Origin: JAMZMI01 sp049115715
GTDB taxonomy: Bacteria; Bacteroidota; Bacteroidia; Cytophagales; Cyclobacteriaceae
Direction: 5' to 3'
Assembly (NCBI GenBank): GCA_049115715.1
Contig: JAGDZQ010000009.1
Location: forward strand, 13,358 to 77,357
DNA length: 64,000 nt
The notes under the pieces are model-generated. The model was not told the DNA's origin and made no database searches. It saw nothing but the letters and a program-made list of their open reading frames with translations. This document shows, in pieces, positions 1 to 7,190 of the stretch. Made by a program: the position numbers and the translations under genes. Every line of letters begins with the position of its first letter. The stretch's first letter is position 1.

Positions 1-365
1 TCGCAAGCAGCGTAAATCCCTTCATATAAGGCTTCTACAGCCTCTACAGAAAACCTATTGCTGAGACCTAGTCCCACAGTAATCTGCTTAGGAACACCAT
101 TCATTGCCGCGATATCTGAAACATTGACTGAAACCGCCTTGTATCCAATATGAGCCAGTGGGGCATACGATAAATCGAAATGCACTCCTTCTAAGAGCAT
201 ATCTGTGGTTGTGAGCGTGAGCTCATCTCCTATTTTACATACAGCAGCATCATCACCAATCCCAACTAAGGTTTCTGCGTGATAGGTATTTGCCTTTTGA
301 GCAAGCTTATCGATCAATCCAAATTCACCTAACTCTCCTATTTCTGTTCTCTTTTCTTGACTCAT
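1..365 (-). CDS. thiL: Thiamine-monophosphate kinase, N-terminal part (cut by window edge)
   Basis: ATP-dependent phosphorylation of thiamine monophosphate to thiamine diphosphate, the last step of cofactor synthesis in the cytosol. The reading frame opens with ATG at 363-365 and runs off the left edge after about 121 codons. The translation contains GIGDDAAV (about residues 36-43) and TTDMLLEGVHFDL (about 53-65), the nucleotide- and Mg-binding motifs of the ThiL/PurM-like fold, followed by VSVNVSDIAAMNG. The next gene upstream on this strand, methylmalonyl-CoA epimerase, ends nine bases before the start, so they are probably co-transcribed. The C-terminal two thirds are outside the window. 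Confidence 0.9.
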   Translation of the reverse strand, partial: MSQEKRTEIGELGEFGLIDKLAQKANTYHAETLVGIGDDAAVCKIGDELTLTTTDMLLEGVHFDLSYAPLAHIGYKAVSVNVSDIAAMNGVPKQITVGLGLSNRFSVEAVEALYEGIYAAC

Positions 366-374
366 GATTTTAAA

Positions 375-782
375 TTAATCTTTAACAATCTCCTGACAAA
401 GTTCTACTAATACTCCATTGGTACTCTTTGGATGTAAAAAACAGACTAGCTTATTGTCGGCTCCTTTCTTTGGAATTTCATTTAGTAATTCAAAGCCTTC
501 CTGCCTAAGTCTCTCCATCTCCACCGCTAAATCGTCCACTTCAAAGGCTATGTGATGAATCCCTTCTCCTTTTTTGGTGATGAATTTACCAATAACACCA
601 TCTGAATGGCTTGATTCCAATAGCTCTATCTTACTAGAGCCTATTTCAAAAAAAGATGTATTTACGCCTTCTGTCTCCACAGACTCTTCCTTATAGGCAT
701 TCTTGCCAAAGAGCTTTGCGAAAAGGTTGTTTGCCTCTTTCAAATCTTTGACGGCTATTCCGATATGTTCTATCCGTACCAT
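375..782 (-). CDS. mce: Methylmalonyl-CoA epimerase (VOC family)
   Basis: Interconverts (R)- and (S)-methylmalonyl-CoA, linking propionate or odd-chain catabolism with succinyl-CoA. The 135-aa product starting MVRIEHIGIAVKDL is a single vicinal-oxygen-chelate protein with paired beta-alpha-beta-beta-beta modules; likely metal ligands are His6, the His pair in GIHHIAFEV, and Glu in the C-terminal VLVELCQ. The reading frame stays open upstream to 881, but I chose the ATG at 780-782 because the family begins exactly here and an AAGGAG Shine-Dalgarno-like sequence lies about seven bases before it, which is rare in this window. thiL follows after nine bases. Confidence 0.92.
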   Translation of the reverse strand: MVRIEHIGIAVKDLKEANNLFAKLFGKNAYKEESVETEGVNTSFFEIGSSKIELLESSHSDGVIGKFITKKGEGIHHIAFEVDDLAVEMERLRQEGFELLNEIPKKGADNKLVCFLHPKSTNGVLVELCQEIVKD

Positions 783-906
783 GATATGATCTCCTTGTTC
801 TGTATTAGTTTTGCAAAAGTGTTGAAACTTTTCTTCGAAGTGAAGGGTTTCAATAATTGAAAAATCTTTGAGGACTCTCATAAGATTGGATAAAAGTATT
901 CTACCT

Positions 907-1233
907 ATGATAAGCGTAACAGAAAAAGCAAAAGAGAGATTGGCCGAACTAAGAATTGAGGAAGGGCATACTCCTAGTCATAATGTAAGAGTTGCAGTAA
1001 AAGGTGGAGGTTGTTCTGGATTGATGTACGACCTGATTTTTGATGACAACCTGGTAGACTCTGATCAAGTCTTTGAAGATAAGGGTGTCAAGGTAATAGT
1101 AGACAAAAAGAGCCTTCTATATCTGATTGGAACTACACTTGATTTTTCGGATGGACTTAATGGCAAAGGATTTCAATTTGTCAATCCAAACGCTTCCAGG
1201 ACCTGCGGATGCGGTGAAAGTTTCTCTATCTAA
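907..1233 (+). CDS. A-type iron-sulfur carrier protein (HesB/IscA/ErpA family)
   Basis: Small cytosolic Fe-S cluster carrier or scaffold. The 108-aa protein beginning MISVTEKAKERL has the three conserved cysteines of the family: Cys36 in GGGCSGLMY and Cys100 and Cys102 in the C-terminal TCGCGESF. The frame is open thirteen codons further upstream (from 868, overlapping the epimerase frame), but the family N terminus fits the ATG at 907. It is divergent from the epimerase/thiL pair and followed by a good intrinsic terminator, so it is probably monocistronic. Which of IscA, SufA or ErpA it corresponds to cannot be told from sequence alone. Confidence 0.93.
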   Translation: MISVTEKAKERLAELRIEEGHTPSHNVRVAVKGGGCSGLMYDLIFDDNLVDSDQVFEDKGVKVIVDKKSLLYLIGTTLDFSDGLNGKGFQFVNPNASRTCGCGESFSI

Positions 1234-1261
1234 AAACCTATCAAGCATATTAACATTCTTT

Positions 1262-1286
1262 AGCCACTTTTTAGTGGCTTTTTTTG
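1262..1286 (+). terminator. Intrinsic terminator after the Fe-S carrier gene
   Basis: A perfect 7-bp stem (AGCCACT at 1262-1268 with AGTGGCT at 1273-1279) around a TTTT loop is followed by a run of seven T. It lies 29 bases after the stop of the A-type carrier gene. Confidence 0.85.
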
Positions 1287-1493
1287 TTTGTACCGGGATG
1301 TCTTATTTTTTTCAATAAAATTCAAGGGAACCCTATAGTCCTAATTGTTTTAAATGTGTTTTATACATTTCCTACTTGAAATATTCATATTTTAAGCTTC
1401 TTTAATCGTTCAGTAAATGACATTTATCGAAATAATTAAATTTTCAATGAAAATATTCTAACAATTCGATCACACATAGGTTATATTGGCACT

Positions 1494-1658
1494 ATGAAAA
1501 CATTAAGTATTTTAGGTGTTGCAATACTCGCCCCTTTGGCGGCTGCTTTCTTCATTTTGACCATCGCATGGAAAACAATCGAAGCGTTGTTTCAATATGC
1601 TTTCCAAATAGATAGAGTGCAAGAGGTGACAACACAAAAGCCTTTGATTACGGAATAG
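1494..1658 (+). CDS. Small membrane protein, 54 aa, unknown
   Basis: An ATG-started reading frame of 54 codons. Residues 5-25 (SILGVAILAPLAAAFFILTI) form one hydrophobic helix, followed by an amphipathic stretch WKTIEALFQYAFQI and a short polar tail ending ITE. No family recognised. It lies alone in a stretch of about 570 bases between the terminator at 1262-1286 and the MORN lipoprotein start at 1800. The composition (one clean transmembrane helix, no rare-codon cluster) makes it a plausible small membrane protein, but it could be a chance ORF. Confidence 0.45.
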   Translation: MKTLSILGVAILAPLAAAFFILTIAWKTIEALFQYAFQIDRVQEVTTQKPLITE

Positions 1659-1799
1659 AACAATTTTTCTATTTGCATTCCACATGACTTGTTCATTTTC
1701 TACATGAACAGACTGTACTTTATTCTCTTTTCGTTTTGGCTTTTTTCCTTAGGTTTACAATTCTTCCATATTGTAAATTATTTGCCTACTTTTTCCAAA

Positions 1800-2540
1800 A
1801 TGCCAAAGACTTTATTCCTCCTGATCACCTTAGCATCTCTACTTTCATGTGACCAACTCAAAAAACAGACAGAAAAAGCTCTGGAATCTGAAAACCCCAA
1901 TGTTGTTAAAAAATATCATGAGAATGGCAAGATTAAAACATATTATGAGATCAACGAGCTCAAACAGCGACATGGAAATGCGTGGTTTTATAATAAAAAA
2001 GGGATCGTAACCAAGAGCTTTGTCTATGACAATGGCGAGAAAGTGAAGGCGTTTCAGTACTATGAAAATGGAAAACCTTTGATGGAAATCAACTACAAAA
2101 ATGAAGTAAAGGATGGTCCGGTTAAGAGATTCTACGAAAATGGACAGGTTGAATCTGAAATCATGTACGCTGATAATCAACCTGGGAAAGGACTCAAAGA
2201 GTTTAGCAAGTCAGGAAAACCCAGAACTAAATACCCTTCCCTAGTGATTAAACCAATTGATCAGCTGAAAAAAAACGGTAAATATATTATCCAGGTTTTT
2301 TTCGATAACCAACCCGGCAGAGGAAACTACTATATGGGCAAATTAACGGATGGCATATACATGCATGGAGGACTGAGCAAACTACCTGAATCAAACTATC
2401 GAGGGCAGTTCACTATAGAGCCAGCTCCAGGAGTGATGCTCATGGAAAAACTCTACTTTGTTGGCGAATTCAAAACTCCAACCGGAAATAAATATATCGT
2501 TGAAGAGTCATTCAATCTAGCTATAGATACTACCTACTAA
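1800..2540 (+). CDS. Lipoprotein with MORN_2/YwqK-type repeats
   Basis: A 246-aa exported lipoprotein. The start was set at ATG 1800 because it gives a short signal peptide ending in the lipobox LLSC (MPKTLFLLITLASLLSCDQ); the frame is open further upstream, but that would bury the signal. Residues about 35-135 carry four or five tandem MORN-like units of the form Y-x-N-G-K/Q, for example KKYHENGKIK, AFQYYENGKP and KRFYENGQVES. The C-terminal 90 residues are a separate domain with no recognised family. Such proteins are sometimes annotated as toxin-antitoxin YwqK antitoxins, but nothing here supports a toxin partner. Its stop overlaps the stop of the convergent downstream gene by three bases. 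Confidence 0.7.
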   Translation: MPKTLFLLITLASLLSCDQLKKQTEKALESENPNVVKKYHENGKIKTYYEINELKQRHGNAWFYNKKGIVTKSFVYDNGEKVKAFQYYENGKPLMEINYKNEVKDGPVKRFYENGQVESEIMYADNQPGKGLKEFSKSGKPRTKYPSLVIKPIDQLKKNGKYIIQVFFDNQPGRGNYYMGKLTDGIYMHGGLSKLPESNYRGQFTIEPAPGVMLMEKLYFVGEFKTPTGNKYIVEESFNLAIDTTY

Positions 2541-4093
2541 TTGGAATTTGAATTAAGCATGTACTTGCGATTTCTCAATTCGGAATTGTCAGGAGCATAT
2601 TTTAGCCCTTGATTAACTAAGCTTTTAGCAGACTTATACCATCCTTTTCTAAAATAGTAGATCACCCCTTTTGAATATGCTCTACCCACATCGAATTCAT
2701 TATAACTCCTAATAGAATTTGACTCAACAAAGGATTCAAATTTTTCCTGATAATTCTTAGCCGTTTCTGAATCTCTGGAGTCAAAACCATCTGCCATTTC
2801 ATATAGATACAGAGATAGGAGAATTTTCGAGAGCAACACATTTGATTTGAGTCCTTCATTCTCTGCAAACAGATTCTCAACAATATCAAGCCCTTCTTCA
2901 TTCGTGACAACATTCAACACAAACATGTTGTTGATGTTTGACGTAAGAAGGGTCTCAACATTAGTGTTGTTAGGTTTGATTTTATAAGCCTTTACTATAA
3001 AATCATTAGCGGGAATGTACTTCCCTTTATTATATAGTACTCTTCCGCGCTCATAGTTATAGGCAAAATCCACTTCTTCCAAAGACTCCTTTTCATTCAA
3101 ATTCCCTCTTAAAGCCATGTAAGCCCGACTAGCATAGCTAGTGTCGTTCCTATTTATAAGACTGTTGTTTAATGCTCGATAAAATTCCTGAACAACAACC
3201 TCCTCCCCAATATCTTCATCTTCAAAGAGTGGAATGAAGGATAGCATTTCATAGTCAATTGATTCATCATACTTTGCCTTAGAGATATGATCAATACTTA
3301 TCATCAGCATAGTTTTATTAATTTCCGAGGCTGGATATATGACATGACTTTTTTGTAGAATTTCAAAAGCTTTCACAACATCTCCTTCCTCAAATGACTC
3401 AAGACCCTTATTGTAATAATGCAAGGCAAGAAGTTGCATTGGGGTTATATTCTTATCGGTGAAATAATATTTTTTAAAAAGGTGATCATATCCACTAGTG
3501 ATTTGTTCGTATTCAATGAGTTTATTATCTATAAGATGAGAAACGAAATTTTGCTTAAATGCCTGACTAACCTCTCCGTATCCTGCAGTCAGATCAGTTG
3601 TCTCAATGAGTATTTGATGGGTATCCGGATAGGCTACTATGTAAGCGTGAGAAAGCGTTCTCTTTATTGCATAAGGGATTTGTAAGGCTTCAAAAGTCAT
3701 CCTATAAATCGCACATGCCGTAATATTATTGTAAAACCCAGCTTCAAATAGTTGATAAAAGGATGCTTTGTCACTATAGATTCTGAGGAAGTTGTTTTTC
3801 ACAAACTCATGTATCCCCTTTACGTATTTCTCTTCTTTTTTAGGTCTTTTGGTTTTCTTAAACTCTTCAATTCTGGTATCGAAGTAAGTCTGGTATCTTT
3901 CGAAATCAGACGATTTATATCCTTCAATAAGCAAATACCCTCCAAAATCATTCTTTTCTGTATACACGCTCAAAAAGTCACTATCTGTTTTAGAAAGCTT
4001 TAAGTCTTTCACCTCAAAAATGACTTTCGTTTGAGAGAAGGTGCCTATAGATGATGATAGAAAAAGAATAAACAGGAAAATCGCGTGACGCAT
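2537..4093 (-). CDS. Secreted protein with transglutaminase-like domain and helical repeats
   Basis: A 518-aa protein with a Sec signal peptide (cleavage probably after GTFSQ, residue 21). Residues about 85-185 resemble a transglutaminase-like/papain-fold core: Cys127 in NNITACAIYRM, His149 in LSHAYIVAY and Asp167 in IETTDLTAGY have the order and spacing of the Cys-His-Asp triad. Residues about 215-518 are alpha-helical and TPR-like (for example YYNKGLESFEEGDVVKAFEIL and GRVLYNKGKYIPANDFIVKAYKIKPNN). Likely periplasmic. It may be a protease or peptide-bond-remodelling enzyme, or an inactive scaffold; the substrate is unknown. It converges on the MORN lipoprotein and is divergent from the CotH gene. 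Confidence 0.6.
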   Translation of the reverse strand: MRHAIFLFILFLSSSIGTFSQTKVIFEVKDLKLSKTDSDFLSVYTEKNDFGGYLLIEGYKSSDFERYQTYFDTRIEEFKKTKRPKKEEKYVKGIHEFVKNNFLRIYSDKASFYQLFEAGFYNNITACAIYRMTFEALQIPYAIKRTLSHAYIVAYPDTHQILIETTDLTAGYGEVSQAFKQNFVSHLIDNKLIEYEQITSGYDHLFKKYYFTDKNITPMQLLALHYYNKGLESFEEGDVVKAFEILQKSHVIYPASEINKTMLMISIDHISKAKYDESIDYEMLSFIPLFEDEDIGEEVVVQEFYRALNNSLINRNDTSYASRAYMALRGNLNEKESLEEVDFAYNYERGRVLYNKGKYIPANDFIVKAYKIKPNNTNVETLLTSNINNMFVLNVVTNEEGLDIVENLFAENEGLKSNVLLSKILLSLYLYEMADGFDSRDSETAKNYQEKFESFVESNSIRSYNEFDVGRAYSKGVIYYFRKGWYKSAKSLVNQGLKYAPDNSELRNRKYMLNSNSN

Positions 4094-4214
4094 GAGTGAC
4101 TTTGTATTATTAAAAGAAGGTTAAAATAGATATTTAAGGGCTACTACACAATAGCTCATCGGTACTCAAACACGGATTAGATTATATTTACCAGTAGACT
4201 TCACAAAAAACTTT

Positions 4215-5741
4215 ATGCGCATCACCTCAATCATTCTATTTCTAATTCCATTCATATCAATAGCTCAACTTGTCCAAATCGACAAAAGTGAAATTTACGA
4301 TGATACGGATTTACCAAGAATTGACATCACAATAGCAGCAACTGATCTCGACTTTATCTTGAATCCTGATAACGCTCAAAGTAATGAGGAGTTTTCCGCC
4401 ACGTTCAATTTTGATTCTGATCAATTGACTGCAACTGAAGAAAATATCGGATTTCGCCTAAGAGGAAATACTTCCAGAAGTTCAGAAAAGAAGTCTTTCA
4501 AGGTTTCTTTCAATTCTTTCGAAAAGGGAAGGGATCTGAAAGGTTTTGAAAAATTGAATCTAAACGGCGAGCACAACGACCCTACGATGATAAGATCCAA
4601 ACTTTGCTGGGATATAATGAATGATCTGGGAGTTCCTTCATCTGAATCCAATCACGTTGAGCTTTACATCAATGGGGAGTACTATGGTCTTTACTCAAAT
4701 ATTGAGCATATAGACGAAGAATTCATAGAAAGAAGATTCGATAATAAGGATGGGAATCTCTATAAATGTCTCTGGCCAGCTGATTTGAAGTACAAAGGAT
4801 CTAATAGCGATGACTACAAGGAAGAGTTTTCTGGAAGAAGGGCCTACGAGCTAAAGATTAATGAAGATTTGGATGATTATACAGGGCTTGCAAACTTCAT
4901 CAGTGTATTGAATCAAACTCCTGTATCTGAATTCGAGGAAGAAATAGAAAAAGTTTTTGATGTCAATAGTTACTTGAAAGCACTGGCGGTAGAAGTTTTG
5001 GTTGCTCACTGGGACAACCACGGAATAAATCAAAACAATTTTTATTTATACGATAATCCAGCAGATGGCAAATTCTACTACATCCCGTTTGACTTAGATA
5101 ATACGCTGGGGATTGATTTTTTTAATGAGGATTGGGCAGAGTGGGATATTTACAAATGGTACAATGATCAGCGCCCACTGCCTCGGAAAATTCTCCAAAT
5201 AAGTAAATACAGGGAAGAGTTCACCCGAATTATCGATGGCTTATTAAAAAATCAATTCTTGCCTGAAAATATGAACGAAAAAATTGATGCTTTGAAAAAC
5301 ATGATTCAGGATGCAGCAGAAAGAGATGAATTCCGGACTTTGGATTATGGATTTACAATAAATGAATTCAATACAAGTTTTTCGGATGCTTTAAACTATT
5401 CGCATACCCGATACGGTCTAAAAGCATTTATTAGCAGGAGACATGAAACGGCCATCGCACAATTGGATGAGGTAGTTCTCTTATCAAGGGGTGATGATCG
5501 CTTAGAAGTGAAGATTTATCCAAACCCTACATACCAAAGCATCAATATTAATTTCCAAACTACGAGCACCAAAAATGAAGTGCAAATTCATTCGCTGGAT
5601 GGGAAATTGGTCTGGCACGGTGTTTTTGATCGATCATTTGCAAAAATTGACCATCATCTTGCGAATGGCACCTACATTATTAATGTGGTAGATCTTGAAG
5701 ATAAGAAACGTTTCGCACGTAAAATTCAGGTCGTGAACTAA
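4215..5741 (+). CDS. CotH-family kinase-like protein with T9SS sorting domain
   Basis: A 508-aa secreted protein. It has a signal peptide (MRITSIILFLIPFISIAQ) and a CotH domain of about residues 35-400 with FRLRGNTSR, KKSFKVSF, LNGEHNDPTMIRSKL, ELYINGEYYGLY, the catalytic-type HWDNHG..QNNFYLYDN, and YIPFDLDNTLG; the last two correspond to the Asp-bearing active-site motifs of CotH protein kinases. The C-terminal 75 residues (from KIYPNPTYQSI to KIQVVN) form a type A T9SS sorting domain, so the protein should cross the outer membrane and perhaps be anchored or released. Known CotH proteins phosphorylate spore-coat proteins; the substrate here is unknown. Confidence 0.88.
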   Translation: MRITSIILFLIPFISIAQLVQIDKSEIYDDTDLPRIDITIAATDLDFILNPDNAQSNEEFSATFNFDSDQLTATEENIGFRLRGNTSRSSEKKSFKVSFNSFEKGRDLKGFEKLNLNGEHNDPTMIRSKLCWDIMNDLGVPSSESNHVELYINGEYYGLYSNIEHIDEEFIERRFDNKDGNLYKCLWPADLKYKGSNSDDYKEEFSGRRAYELKINEDLDDYTGLANFISVLNQTPVSEFEEEIEKVFDVNSYLKALAVEVLVAHWDNHGINQNNFYLYDNPADGKFYYIPFDLDNTLGIDFFNEDWAEWDIYKWYNDQRPLPRKILQISKYREEFTRIIDGLLKNQFLPENMNEKIDALKNMIQDAAERDEFRTLDYGFTINEFNTSFSDALNYSHTRYGLKAFISRRHETAIAQLDEVVLLSRGDDRLEVKIYPNPTYQSININFQTTSTKNEVQIHSLDGKLVWHGVFDRSFAKIDHHLANGTYIINVVDLEDKKRFARKIQVVN

Positions 5742-5750
5742 AACAAAAAA

Positions 5751-5779
5751 GGCTGCTTCGAGAGAAGCAACCTTTTTTT
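5751..5779. terminator. Intrinsic terminator after the CotH gene
   Basis: Stem GGCTGCTTC (5751-5759) with GAAGCAACC (5764-5772), one G-T wobble, loop GAGA, then seven T. The complementary A-run on the left side makes it potentially bidirectional, so it could also stop transcripts from the convergent sulfur operon ending at 5841. Confidence 0.8.
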
Positions 5780-5840
5780 CGTCATTAACCTAACCATCAA
5801 CCTAACAACAATGACACTGCTAGTTGGAAAATGGTTGCAA

Positions 5841-6440
5841 TCACTTATCCTTCAATACTGAAGTGATCTTGTTGAGTTCTTTGATTTTCTCCTGAAAATC
5901 CCCTTTGAGTTGATCACGAATGGATTTAAGATTTGCTAATAGTTCATCCGTTTCTTCAGGCAGTGTTTCTTCTAGAATTTCTCTGAATCGCTTGGCAAAA
6001 GTCGGAGATTGTCCATTGGTGCTAATTCCCACCTTAAGGTTTCCTTTCTTGACTGTTGAGCCCAGATAGAAGTCGCAGAGTGGAGGTGTATCAGCCACAT
6101 TCATAAGCAAATGACGCTTCTCTGCCATTCTTTTGATTCGCTTATGAAGTTCTGGTTGATCTGTTGCGAGAATCGCCATATCTACCCCACGCAAGTCCCA
6201 TCGCTTAAATTTCCTTTCCTTTAAAACAAGATTAGGAGTACTTGGTAATAAGTCTTTAATTTCTTGTCTGATTTCGGGAGCGATCAGAATCACTCTCGCA
6301 TCAGTGTCGTTTTTAAGTAGAGCTTCAAGTTTTTCCAAGCCGACATTCCCTCCTCCTACAATCAAAGTTTGAATTTGATTCAGTTTAAGAAAAACGGGGA
6401 AAAGTGGATTACCGGAAGACTTCTTATTTAAGTCAGACAT
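5841..6440 (-). CDS. Precorrin-2 dehydrogenase / sirohydrochlorin ferrochelatase (siroheme synthase N-terminal type)
   Basis: A 199-aa cytosolic enzyme that oxidises precorrin-2 to sirohydrochlorin and probably inserts Fe to give siroheme, as in the N-terminal half of CysG or yeast Met8. The NAD-binding Rossmann motif IVGGGNVGLEK lies near residue 27; VADTPPLCDFYLGSTVKKGNLKVGIST is the typical core, and the C-terminal SPTFAKRFREILEE dimerisation helix follows. It is the last gene of the sulfur operon, three bases after cobA. Splitting CysG activities into two adjacent genes is common, and the context with sulfite reductase makes siroheme the expected product. Confidence 0.88.
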   Translation of the reverse strand: MSDLNKKSSGNPLFPVFLKLNQIQTLIVGGGNVGLEKLEALLKNDTDARVILIAPEIRQEIKDLLPSTPNLVLKERKFKRWDLRGVDMAILATDQPELHKRIKRMAEKRHLLMNVADTPPLCDFYLGSTVKKGNLKVGISTNGQSPTFAKRFREILEETLPEETDELLANLKSIRDQLKGDFQEKIKELNKITSVLKDK

Positions 6441-6443
6441 TAA

Positions 6444-7187
6444 TTATTCTTCAAATGGTTGGATGGTGTGCGCCTTAGCAGCTCCTTCTCCAAAGATCAG
6501 CAATGTAGGAGCTTCTGGCTTTTCTCTGTTATAAATATCTACAATAGTATCTACTGTACCTGTGAAGACACTCCCTGTAGTCAAAGATCCATTGGAAATA
6601 ACCGCCACCGGTAACGCTCCTCGTCCTTCCTGCTTATATGCATCTACTATCAAATCCAATTTCCTTGATCCCATAAAAAAGATCGTGGAAGCGCTGTATT
6701 TGGCAGCATTTGAAACCTCTTCACTTAGCTCCCCTTCCGCTGTTGTTGCAGTCACCGCTCTAAAACTCTGATTGATCCCTCGAGTAGTAAGTGGAATCCC
6801 GTAATATCCCGGCAACATGATACTACTTATACCAATAACAACAGAGGAGCTAATTCCAAATTTTTCTGCATAGGCGATCTCTTCAAGGCCTCTTGCAAAA
6901 ACAAATGGATCTCCACCTTTAAGTCGCACCACGTGTTGACCGTCTCCAACCAACGCATGTTTTACGATCAGTTCATTGATTTCTTTTTGAGTAACGCTGT
7001 ACTTGCCGGCACGCTTACCTACAAAAACCAGCTCAGCACCCTCTGCATGACTCAGCATGTCTGGGTGCACAAGCGCATCGTACAAAACTACATCAGCTAC
7101 CCGAAGTGCCTTAACACCTTTAAGTGTGATTAAATCAGGATCTCCGGGCCCTGCCCCTACCAACGTTAGGCGTGCAGATTGAGCCAT
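6444..7187 (-). CDS. cobA: Uroporphyrinogen-III C-methyltransferase (SUMT)
   Basis: Uses two SAM to methylate uroporphyrinogen III at C2 and C7, giving precorrin-2 for siroheme. The 247-aa protein begins MAQSARLTLVGAGPGDPDL with the glycine-rich family signature; VVRLKGGDPFVFARGLEE and GIPLTTRG follow, all standard for tetrapyrrole methylases. I use ATG at 7185-7187; the TTG codon just before it is possible but unlikely. The ATG lies three bases from the stop of the sulfite reductase gene, suggesting translational coupling. It consumes SAM and lies in an operon headed by a SAM riboswitch. Confidence 0.93.
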   Translation of the reverse strand: MAQSARLTLVGAGPGDPDLITLKGVKALRVADVVLYDALVHPDMLSHAEGAELVFVGKRAGKYSVTQKEINELIVKHALVGDGQHVVRLKGGDPFVFARGLEEIAYAEKFGISSSVVIGISSIMLPGYYGIPLTTRGINQSFRAVTATTAEGELSEEVSNAAKYSASTIFFMGSRKLDLIVDAYKQEGRGALPVAVISNGSLTTGSVFTGTVDTIVDIYNREKPEAPTLLIFGEGAAKAHTIQPFEE

Positions 7188-7190
7188 CAA

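Noticed and set aside
868..906. Longer N terminus for the Fe-S carrier
   Set aside because: Extension overlaps the divergent gene's region and has no family similarity; ATG at 907 matches the family.
1800..2540. MORN/YwqK protein as a toxin-antitoxin component
   Set aside because: It is a lipoprotein with no toxin neighbour; the label comes from database naming only.
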